Below, piece by piece: positions 42,801 through 54,800 of a DNA stretch of 64,000 bases. Made by a program: the position numbers and the translations under genes. Each line of letters begins with the position of its first letter. Position 1 is the stretch's first letter. The notes under the pieces were generated by a model. The model saw only the letters and a list, made by a program, of their open reading frames with translations. It did not search any database and was not told the origin of the DNA. The DNA is from Ischnura elegans. Taxonomy: Eukaryota > Arthropoda > Insecta > Odonata > Coenagrionidae. The stretch spans positions 112,850,629-112,914,628 of the forward strand of contig NC_060250.1 in assembly GCF_921293095.1 (NCBI RefSeq), given 5' to 3'.

Positions 42801-45800
42801 CATACCTTAACAGAATCAAATCGTTTGAAACCATCCATGCTTACGGTTGGAACAGCTACGTCATCATCAAACTCATACGGATCAGATGATCTCTGGTTAG
42901 GTAGGCTGCCATCCACATCCATCTGAAAAGACAATACAAAACACTTATTGAGTAATTGAAGGAATCTGATTAGCAATGAAAACAGGTTACAGTGTTAACA
43001 GTCACTATGCAATATGAACTTATCCTTGTGTACTTACTGGTTCCTGTTTAATTTCTTGCTTCACAACCATAAAGTTGCTTGAAGCTCCACCAGATTCACT
43101 CATACCATTCTGGATAGGTGGAGGTGAAGCGGCAGTATTGTTCTGTACAGCATTAGTGTGTGAATTCAGATGAGCAATAGATGAAGAGTACAGGTCACCA
43201 GATCTAGAAGACCATGAATTCTCTATTCCTGAGTCCGATGGTTTGAACCTCTTCACAGGGTGGTTCAACCTGAGGGCAAAAATTTTTGAACAGTAAGGAA
43301 AAATAGCTAAATTACCACATGAAGATAATCCTTTTCTAAGCTGCAGGTCACTCAAATCTGTAATACTACGAAGGCAAATATTTTTTGCAGCAATTGGACA
43401 TTGGACTTAATTTCTACCTACTTTGACTTCCCATAACATTGGAATTCAATTAAAAGCAAGTACAGTAAACTCTTGATTTTACGAAGTCAGTGGGACCGGA
43501 AAATTGGCACTTCGTAAAATCGAGTTTCGTAAATTCAAACCTTTTTCATAAGTCACGAAAAAATGTTCGCTTTTGTTTCTTCCGCCGTTTTTTGTCTTTA
43601 GTGGTCTTATTTAAATGTTTTCGGTGGTTATTCTCGGTATTATTCATAGAAAAGGCTTTTTGTTATCGATTTATGCTGTGAAAGATCGTTAAATAATTAT
43701 ACCACCATAAAATTCTCATTTCTCGTTCATACTTCAACATCAACGATCGCTTAAGAAATTCCCGACCAGTTTAGAAAACGTAATCAAATAATGAATTGCA
43801 AAGTTTATTATAAGAATTTAATGTTATAAATTTGTGGTTAGGAGCGAATAACAACTATTAAGTTCGCGTAAGATATATATTTGTTTCCAGCACCCACGGA
43901 ATTTTAGCGGCAGCCGGCCTAACCGCCATTTATGTCGCCATCTATCGCTCAGTGACGAGAAAAAAAAGAAAAACGAGGGCCTCCACCCGTTTCCAAAATA
44001 ACCTTCGTAAGTTAATATTTCGAGTTACTCCGTATTTTCAGTTGAATGTGATATCTTTTCCATTAGTTATATTCATTGACATTCAGTTACGATCATAAAT
44101 TACGTAGGATATGGTTATCTTCTGGCGAATATTTGAAGTAAATTCTGTTTGAGTTCTCTGTCCGGATACTGTGCTCCGTCATCTTAGCAGACATTGCTAC
44201 GAAAGACTTTATTCTTCATCAGGACCATATTCTTCATACCGGGTGTGAAGTGCTATGTTCATATAGTATTTCTCTCTTCTTTTATGCCGACAGGAGCAAG
44301 GTTCCAACCGGAAAACGACAGGGGAAACATCTTCCATTATCGGAGAAATAAAGAGAGAAACGTTATTATTCGCATTGATTGTTTTCCTACAAGAGATGTT
44401 TCATCATTTCTCAACGTGTGTGAAGTATTGGTTCACTTGCGTGAATTCCCAAAAATGACACGCAAAAACCTGTACATTCACCTCATTTAGTTTTCGTGTC
44501 CCTTTCTCCGCCGTATGCAAAGTTATGCAAAGAATCATTGACGTAGAGAAAAGATTTTCTTAGCTTTAGCACTAAAAAATAGTCGCGCCATAATCGTAAA
44601 TAAATATAGTGAGGAAAGAGCAAAGAAAATAATTTCAATGGAAACGTCAGCAGAGAAGAAAAGAGACAATTAAAAGCGCGGCTCCATTTCCCCGACAGTG
44701 GAAGATACTTCTTCAGCCTCTCTCCGGTTAATAACTTACCCCCGTTGCAGGTAAATATGAACCATGCCCTTCTCCACAATCGGGGAAGGTTCCCAGTGGG
44801 TGGGGTGAATAAGAGTGGGAGGGGGATTGCCTGGGAAGCGGTCAGCTTATGGTGGGGTGAAGGGGGCAGGAGAAAGAAGGGTGGGGAAAGGGCTTTCAGC
44901 TCTGCCTCAGTCTACTTTTGGGGGGCGTATTTTTCTACGACGCACTCAAGCTCCGTAACCTTGGGGGGGGGGGGGGGGGGGATGAATGGGAAATGCTGGG
45001 GAAGGAGGGGTTTGGGATGCGTAAGGTGGGTGTCAGCAAGATCAGCAGAAGGCCGCGGGAGGAAGTAAACAAAGACTTCGGAAAGAAAGATCTCTCGGCA
45101 TGGGAAAACGGGGAGACGCGCGAGAAGAAAGTTCATGGTTGGAGTTAGAAGTGCGTCTTCATTACGAGTAGCCTGAAAAATAAGTTTGTGGTTAATAGAG
45201 CCCAATACTTAAGATATTTAAGTTGTTTACTCAGGAAGGCTATTGTATACACGAAAAGATACTACTAAAAAAATCTGTTATTTTTTTCTTTTTGCCCTTC
45301 TCCATCGCCGCTTCCACCATTGTTTCTCACTTGCATAAATGGGAATGAAATTGGGGACCTAACTCGTTAGCCAGATAAAAATATCTTAATGTTTGGAGGG
45401 CAGCTTGTACTTCTTTTTTATTTGGAGGAATTACTTCCTCACTTTCATCTTCGTCGTCACTGCTATTCTGACTAGTCCCGGCCGCTGCTTCTTCCGACGT
45501 ATGTACCGGCGACCCATTGTCGCAAGCCCGGAGATCATCGTCAATGGCATATTAATCGTTTGATGTTGCGCGCTGTGCTCTTCCTGATTTTTCCAAGAAT
45601 TTTTCAAAATCATCTTTTAAGCCTCTAATACCCTCCGTGATTTTATCCGCTGCAGCTTCCTGAAGGTATAACGTAACGAATCAACTATAGCCGCGATATT
45701 ATAGCAGTAGAATTTCTAGTAGGCAAGTTGTATCAATTACCAACCTCGAGAACATCCTCATGATGCGCTATCAAAGGGAATCCGGCCGATTTCCAGCAAT

Positions 45801-48800
45801 TTGCGATTGTACTGGAGGAAATAAAGTACGTCTTTGAACCGTGTTCCTGCAATGAAAAATGGCAATTGTATTAACTTTGCCATTTTAGCAAAGTTAACGA
45901 AATCGTTATTTCTCATTGCAGAAACACGGTTCAGAGACGTACTTGAAAGCCTGATTGGCAGGAGTGTGATGCAAACAATTATTTTTGATGATGGCATTGA
46001 TTGATAGATTTTCAAAATGCAGTCAGAGCGGTCACTTTTGGGGAGAAAGGCTCGGAGGGTCGAAGAGAGGGGCCAGTGAGGATGAGCTCGTCGAGGAAAG
46101 GGTCCCGGATTAGGGACCCTTCGAAGTGCTTCGGCGAAAAGTAGTCAAATAGTCTTCGAAGTACGTTCACAGCAGCCTGCCTTGCGAACGTACAAGGTAC
46201 GTTCACAGCAGTGCAAAATGTTAATTAGGAGTGTACGAAATACCCCGCGCGACCTTCTTGACATGTTAAACTACGAAGTATTGTCGATGCGATGTTTACG
46301 AATAGGCACGTAAATAGAGGCATTATGTCAGTCGCGATATTTTACTTAACTCCTACTTCCCCTAATTTCCCACCGTGAGGTTTTAGGCGAACACTTTCAC
46401 TCCAAAGTTGCACTATCATTTACGATTTCACACTTTTGATGAACCACAGTTGGAAGCGCTGATTTTTTTAGCTACATACGCCGGCGCAACTAGTTCTGTT
46501 GACAAATATTTCGCCATAGTTCGTATAAACGAATGCTTTTCGCTCCTGGGGACCGATCCGGGGTTCGTAAATTCAAAAAAATTCGTAAAATCGAAACTTC
46601 GTATAATCGAATAGCACCATGTATTTACCATAGGCTTTTCGCCGGGACCACACTATCACTTCGTATAATCGAAAACTTCGTAAAATCCTGCTTCGTATAA
46701 TCGAGAGTTTACTGTATTACTCTCACTAAAATATTTGAAAACAACAAACCTCTGAAAAATTAAAGTTTAATGATGAAATAAATTTACCTATTCAATATCT
46801 ACAGATCACATCACTGACGGAGGACTTAATATTTTTCCAAACCCATCAATTGATATTCTGACTAATTTTACCACAGTATTTTCAGTTATATGTGTAAGTC
46901 TACTCCAAAAAATCCAAATTTGTAAAAACTACACATGTAAACAATTAGAAATAGGAACGATAACACTGGCATGTACACAAACGACCAGGAAGTTTCATCA
47001 AATGAATGGCTTAACAATCAGGAGTGCTCATTACTTATACAGGCATCCCCCGAGTTATGTAAGAGATGCGTTCCGGCAGACTCTGCGTAAGTCGAAATTT
47101 ACGTAAGTCGAACCTTTGCGTTAGTACTTCAGAAATTGCGATCGGTGCGGTGAAATTCTCAGCGGAGAAATGCGCGGTAAATTCTCGGTTAAGTTTCATT
47201 CAATTCACTGCGATATTCATGAACTCTACCGCGTATTCTTATGTTATTAGATACAAAATCGATAAACATTAATATAGTCTGAGAGTTGCATTTCGAGCAT
47301 TGCCAATCAAAATGCGTAATATTATTCCCAGAGTTGACCGTTCGCGTTGATTCGGGAAAAGAGGGTATCTCAATGCTACATTACTAAACTGAATACTTAA
47401 ATTGATTCATTATGTTATACTGCGATCTAAGAGCTCAAAGAATGCATCGTCTACCTAACTATAATCATTATACCTTCTGCCTTTTATATACAGTGGAACT
47501 TGGTTAGTACGTTTCTGAAGGGAGCACGAAAAATGAACGTACTAACCAGGAAACCGTACTAACGAGGAAAGTAAATACAGTAGAATCCTGATTTAAGGTT
47601 TTTCAGCGGGGACACAATTTAAAACACTAAATGCGGAAAAACACTAAATGAGGACCTGCCATGTTTTTCAGTTTTGAGGGTCTGTAATGATTGGAATGGC
47701 TTTTTATGAATAAAAAATATTATTTTAAGTAACTAAAAGTTGCTGCATGCAGCAACAAATTCATTGATTTAATGTTATTTGCCGAATTAAGGTTGGATAA
47801 TACTTTTCAGGAATCAGCTAAAAAAATGGGTAGTAAAAATAAGTAATGAGAAGATGACAATTGTTTCAATGAAATATTTTAAGAAAATTATTCATCAACT
47901 TAAAAGCATTCCCACACGGAATATTATTATGGAAATTAGTGATTCCATTTTATGCATATTTCAGTGGCCTCGAAGAAAATTTAAAATTTTTTCTGTAAAA
48001 GTGACATGTAGGTGACTATAGCATTTCTAATATAATAAAAAAGGTAGGTACTCAAAAAAATCGTCATTGCATCAATGAAGATGAGTGAAATAAAGGGACA
48101 GCAGAAGATCGCTAATCCCGAATTCTAAAATACCGAATATCTAGGAAAAGGGAGATTTACTGGAATTTTGCCAATTTAATGTTTTCTGTTGCCTTGGCGA
48201 AACGAGCGATTTATGAGCCTCCTGTGCGCACATTTTGGATTTCGAGGTCATCCAAAAATGGAGAATCTTTTTTCTAGTATGCGTACAAGTCAATGGTGTG
48301 ATAACACCAGATTCGTTGTCATATCCACGGCCTCATACCGGACGAATGGAGCCGGGAGAAGTTGCTTAAGTACGCGGCGCGCTGATCACCTTGACTCCGA
48401 CTCACCGTTTCTCGGCAGCTTTTAATAAAATTTGGTTGGCCCTTGAATAACGATTAGCTAAACTCTGTTAAGTGAAAAGTTTTAATCTTCAATAGAACTG
48501 GATTTCATCTGAAAAATTGTCAGTGCCTCCGGAGTTTGGCAATTTCGTCCGAGTTATGATGTCGCAGTCAACCACCAAGGGATTCCTACTGGATTTTCGT
48601 ATTTATCCGCGCTCATCTATTTTACCGTGATTATGCGGTGATTTTTTCCAGCATGAGCGATTTATTTAGTCATGGACCGTGATAGCTCGTCAAAACTCAG
48701 ATTTTCATTCGCTTTTGACATAAATTAGCACCAGATAAATATCTTTGAATCGGCAGCAATATCAACCAGCCGCATGTCGGTATATGGGCTCCGGGATATC

Positions 48801-51800
48801 TAAATTACGATGTAAAATAATGTTGTTCCGTTAGGAAAGAATGCTTTCACTCACGATCATGACAGGGGAAACACTTCCTCGGTTCTTTCGCTGTTCCTCC
48901 GTGGAAACTGACGTTGGAATGGATTATAAGAAGAATCTTCTAGTGAACTGCGCAAATGATATTGGGCCTCTTTCGAAAAGAGAAAGTAGCCAACTGGAAA
49001 AATATTGGGCTAACAATGGACTACCCGTAGAGAGTAGAGTTGAAAGGGGCATAAGCCGTCAATTGAAAACATTACGAGGAAACCATCATTGTAGCGGCCC
49101 TCGGAGTATAACTCGTGTCATCAGTCGTCACGTATCATCGAAGTTCACGAAGTGAAGGATAAGGTAGTTGGAGGTTATTAAGGGATGAATTTGCTCCATT
49201 AGATCGGATCTGATACAAAAAGTGTCTGGTGTTTGGATCAGAAGGGGAGCGAAACATTACGAGAAGATAAATCACCTAGCTTGCGAGTTGAAGGTCCCAG
49301 CGCTGCATTCGCGGAAGAAAGCAGTTGAAGAAGCGTTCCCCGGTAGATTCTATTGACTCTTGGTAAACTTTCATGAGACTCTTCTTGTTGATGAGCAGAA
49401 ATTCGAAGATTTAGATAATCATTTGCATGAGCCGTCATGAAAAAACGTTAAATCGGGCAAAAAAATCTTGTGCGGGAAAAATTTTGACGACCATAAATGC
49501 GGAAAAACGCAAAATGCGGAAACACTAAATACGGATAATTTTTACATTGCCCTAATAGGGAATGAATCGGGACCCTAAAAAATAAACGCTAAATGCGGAA
49601 AAACGTTAAATGCGAAGACGTTAAATCCGGATCAGACTGTAATAGCAGTCGGGGTTATTGCAATCAGTGAAAAAGTCGTCATAATTACGATTACTATCGG
49701 TAGTTCTCATAGGATCGCCTTCCTGAACTCTTTTCACATTTAAAATCAAGAAAATGAGCGCTACCATGAAAAACAATACCATGTGAATAAAAATCGCAAT
49801 TTTTCATGGACATCCCGGATACGATTTCATGATTACGGCGTCTATCTCCCATGATTTATCCTATATATATTTACAGAACGAGGATGAGTGAAGCTCAGAC
49901 AAGCGAAGATGAGTCATTTTTCTTTCTCACAGCGTACTCGGAGAATATAACAACAACCCGGAGTAAGTCAACTGGTTTTTTAAACATCATAAAAATTGGG
50001 CAAAATTATATTGACTTTCAAATTACGGCAACAGCCGTAGACATTCGCTTCTGGAATGATACCATTTCGATTGTAAAATCGATCGATATATCGACTGATG
50101 ACACAAAAGATTATTAGATTACGACGTAATTACAAGAAAATTTTATATTAAACAGTTGAAATTTACTTTCAAAATTTGTCTAATGTCGTCTGCTTTCGTT
50201 CCGAGATCAAGTATTTTTAAGCTAAGCTTTGCGTGGAGATCCAGAGGATCGTCTGCTCCCGCAACAGTAGTCAAGTAAATACGCACGACGTCGAGTTTAT
50301 GGAGCAGCACTGCTTTAGATAATGTGGGAATTGTCTAATACCGTTAAGACTCATTTCTTCATCATGATAACTCGTGCAATAGCAACAATTGCCCACTCAC
50401 GAACTTAGTGCGCAGCAGTGGGCACTCCCAAGCGCTCCAAAGGCAACAGAAGGTGAGGAGCTCGGGGTGGGGAAAATTGGGGCTTCTTATTGGCTGTAGT
50501 TTTTCATAGTCAGACATTCCCGAAAAATGGCCGCATTTTATTATTCAGCACGTCACAAGAATTCAGAAATGCATTTGGATAAATTACGGTAGAAGAAAGA
50601 GATGAGGAATGAATGGAAGAATGTTAATGGCTAATAATAATAAATTAAATCATGAATTCAGACGTTTGCGACCCTTAAGAAGACACTAGAGAACGAATTG
50701 CGGGTTGCGTCACGACAAGCAATTGAGCGTACTAACCAGGAAAGCGCAATTTTTTCAAACGTACTAACCAAATTCTTTTACCTGTATTTTGTTCGGATGG
50801 TACCGGGACCGAGGGAAATCGCCGTACTAAAGAGGAAAACGTACTAAGGAGGAACGTACTAACCAAGTTCCACTGTATTACGTTGATCGATGAATCTGGT
50901 GGTTTCACTGTCTCAGTTAATACACGTGGGAGGAGTGTCTAGGATTACGAGCAAATAACACACAAAAAAAGACCAGTAAATTACTATATTCTTGGATACA
51001 TTCACACGCACATAAACTCAATTTTTCACGCACGGAAACATACTTTCATTCTCTCATATCTCAATAAAATAACGTGAAAATATCATCAATTGAATATTTA
51101 CTTCGCTAGAAACATCGAAGAGTATTTCCAATGCACGAAGCTAATTAAAAGTGAGCTTTTATTCTGCCAACTCCGTCATTAACGTGCAACAAGGTTAGTG
51201 GGGAAAAGCTTTCAATGACGCAGTATTCATTTACAGTTGCACTTAATATGAGAGAACGAGAAAATGCAGCTTAATAAAATTTTCCGCCAGGAACATGTAA
51301 ACAATTACGCAAATAATATCGTGTGTCAACTTTTTCTTAACTTTTTCGCGGCGTTCATTGCTAACACTCAAAATTTCAATGCCGTTACATGGGTACTAAA
51401 CAATTCTTTTCCGCAATAAAGATTTCTGCTTGAACTTCATTTTCTTTTCATTTGGAAAGATGGAAATGTCCAATGGCACAAGTATACTCTGTGCAAGTTG
51501 TATCGTACAGGAATGAGCGCAACCACATCCATCACTAGAATGGCTAGAACTGCAACTTTTCACGTTGATTGCTGACTTAGGATTTATAAGCGATTTTTCT
51601 ACAAAAATTAATGAAAATTCCTTCGAGGAATGACAAAAATGGGTCTCTTTGTTATTTTTAGCACGTAAAAGACACGATAACTATTCGATATTTTTTCTAC
51701 CATAGGTTGTACGAGCGAATATCTACTTCTTCGCGCTCGCATTCGAAAATTAACGTAATCATTTTAAATACGGTTATCGCTTACGTAAGTACGGATTTAC

Positions 51801-54800
51801 GTAAGTCGAGGCATACGTAACTCGGGGGATGTCTGTATAAGGATTCATCAGTAAAACAAAAAATTTGCATAAAAGTTATTCACTAAAATATCAAAATATA
51901 ATTATCAATGCAAGTACAATAAACTAGTTACTGAGTAATGACTTTAAAATCCAAATTTGTAAAAACTACACATGTAAACAATTAGAAATACGAACAATAA
52001 CACCGGCATGTACACAAACGACCAGGAATTTTCATTAAATGAATGGCTTGATAATAAGGAATGCTCATTAATTCTTTAAGGATTCATTAGTAATACAAAT
52101 AATTAGCATAAAAATTATTCACTAAAATGTCAAAACATAATTATCAGTACAAGTACTATAAACTAGTTACTGAGTAATGACTTTAACAAACTACCAGTAA
52201 CAGCAACACAGTCAACACAACTTTCCTCAACTCAACAAAAATAAAACTTTTTTTCATTTTTGGAACTTGAGTTGAGCAGCTGTGCAAATACTACCTGCGA
52301 GATGAACACATTTAAAGTGAGGGAAAACATTTTCTAAACTCAATGGCCAAATTCTGTCAGTAAAACTTTTAAGCCGAGGAATTGAAGAGATTGGGATTTG
52401 GATAGTAAAATTGAATTCAACAACAAAGATTAATTTTGATTTTCACTGTAATTCCATGACTTTCCAGAAGAGAAACCACCCTGATTATTTAACACATAAC
52501 TCTGTCCCTAATCAGGACCAGATAAAACTAATTGACAACTTACAGGATATAACTCGTCAAATTTCGTACCTATCCTATTCATCAAATGTAGCAGTTTTTC
52601 TCAATATTGCTGTATGCCACCTTCTTAGGTTCAATGATCTCTTACAAATGAACCCTTGTTCTAAGGAGGCTGAGCTTTGAAAATATTGAACCAAGTTGAA
52701 CTCCATTACTTTAGCGAGGAAAAGATACCAAGAGAATGACTTGCACCAGCTTGGCCTTTGAGCCTCGCAAACAACAACCAAACAGAAATACATCGACACA
52801 ACTGGCTTAGCCACAAGCTATTTAAAGTCCATAATGCCTGAAGAAAATGATTGGATTCCTGAACAATTCAAGAACCCCTTCTCTTAAGATTACAATAAAT
52901 TGTACGTCTAACAAGCAAGTGCTAAGAAGAGATACATAAACAATATGCAGAAGGTAAACTCCACTTTGCTCCATTAATAGTAATGATAATTCAAACAGCA
53001 TACGCACCAAGCATCGAGAGTTGAGTAATTGTAAAGAAGTTCCCATGGGCGCTCGTCTTCCACTAAAGCATCTTCATACTCCTTGGATGACAGGACAGGC
53101 CTTTTGATGGCAAATGACGGGTGGCTGGTCACTGAAGCACTTTGGACACTCACAGTTGTACTGACTGACTGGGTTGGGCCAGGAAGAGGAGTGGAAGGGG
53201 GCATAGGGGGAACAGACAGTGGAGCATTGCCCACAGAATGGGCACTGGCTGGACCTTGGGACCCTACTCCTCCCACACTATCCACTGGTCTTGAGGCCTC
53301 AACACTTGATGCAGCAGGGTATGGTGAGAACACCTGCAAAAGGAAAGCACATGGATATTCCTCTTTCCACAAAAAATAACACACTTTATGAGAATATATT
53401 TCCAAAGCATGAAACGCAGCCAACATAGAAGGGCTATCCTACATGGTGAGATAGTGTTTTATGCTTTTCTTGGAAGTTCCATTCATACTTGAACTGTAGC
53501 GACCTGGTCTCGTGTCTGCAAACGGCAGGCACGTTAATCATGGGGAAGGCACAATGGATCAATAAAAAGTGCAGGAAACCTGACAAAGACTTACCTAACC
53601 ATCTTATATACCTGGAAGTGATGATTCACCTTGACCTATGTTCCCCCCATAGGGAGTCCTATGCTATTATCGCCACTCACTTGGTTTGTTGAGCACCCGT
53701 GTGGGTAAGGGTATGATTGCTGCAAGTTATTGTTTTCATGGTTGTTGGTCTTGAATGGACAAGTAGTGATTCTGTCATGTTTGAATGGTCTCGATCCGAC
53801 GCTGCACTGAGAAAGCCATCGACAGGAGCCCGACATTCAAGTGAGTGGTGATTTGGAAGAGTGTGGGACTCCCGGGGCATACAAACATTGAGTCCACACG
53901 TCATATAGCATACAATGTACTTGATGGTTAACAATGCATTACATCTAACTGCTGATTCACTTAAGTTTTATCGCCAACACAATAAAATTTGTTTCCTTCA
54001 ACTTCTTTGTGTGTTATAAATTACGACGAACGAAAAAAAACAAGTAAAAATAAAATTGTGATCAGTGCAACATTTTCTACTACACTGCCATAATAACAAC
54101 TGAAGACATGAAGCTCCTCCTCCCCTCTAACAGTACATGCTGTAATTTAAAACAATAAGTTCCAAAAAAGTTGAGCAGAAATTGTTGAAAACTAACACTC
54201 AACCCCTCTAAGTGCAAGAACCATTATTTGCCAATCATTTTTTTCAGAACTTCACCTTTAGCTATTATTTGGTTCTTGCACACACGTCTTCAATTAAAAG
54301 TGATATAAAATATGTATATGAAATATCAATGCTATTGGAGGTGGACTGCATGACAGAAAACATTAAACCAACATTAAGGACAATCACTCAACATCTATGT
54401 TAAACATTAAATTCTACTTGGGCGAAAGCAATTTCATCATTTAGTAAAATATTTATCCCTAGTATTTTTAACTGCGAGATTAGACCAAGTTATATAAGTT
54501 CAACAGATTCAGGCTTCAATTGGTGGAAGTTAGACATATTTAAGAAAAAAAAGGATCGTAGCACTTTTCCACTAGAGTCTTGTGGAAAAGTGCTACGATC
54601 TTTTATTTACTTAAACAAGTTAAATAACTTGGACATATTACTCCTCTGGGTTTCTTAGAATAATTCTATCAAAAATACAGCTCAATCATCAGGCTGAGGC
54701 ACAGAAGCTTCTCAGGAGTATGAATGGACCAAAAAAGGATAAAAATTAACTCTTACCTGATTGGACACAGATGAAACTGATTTTGGCCCATTGAGATCAG

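Larger units (their letters stand above)
47040..51835. mobile_element. Tigger-like element (CAGGCATCCCCCGAGTTATG), outermost of a three-deep nest
   Basis: It is flanked by TA. The left end is CAGGCATCCCCCGAGTTATG; the right end's complement is CAGACATCCCCCGAGTTACG. The motif acgtaagtcga is reiterated at both ends. It contains the whole of 47491-50875. Net own length is about 1.4 kb, with no recognised transposase. Confidence 0.87.
46910..52186. repeat. ~240-bp tandem duplication of intron DNA, first copy split by the nested transposons
   Basis: Unit 2 is 51947-52186. Unit 1 is 46910-47039 plus 51838-51946. Both run aaatccaaatttgtaaaaac .. acaaacgaccaggaa .. ctcatta .. aaggattcat .. gagtaatgacttta. 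Unit 2 lacks the transposon and serves as an unoccupied reference for the insertion. Confidence 0.85.

Noticed and set aside
42806..42922. ATG of MDVDGS as a possible internal start
   Set aside because: It is immediately preceded by a good AG acceptor and continues in frame from KQEIKQEP, so it is an internal Met.
44745..45148. Gly-rich plus-strand open frames around the G homopolymer
   Set aside because: Purine-rich low-complexity DNA inside a Tigger-like element; no homology.
49851..50117. 88-codon plus-strand open frame starting [16 protein letters not shown]
   Set aside because: It lies within a nested Tigger-like element, has no recognisable match, and its length is not unusual for chance.
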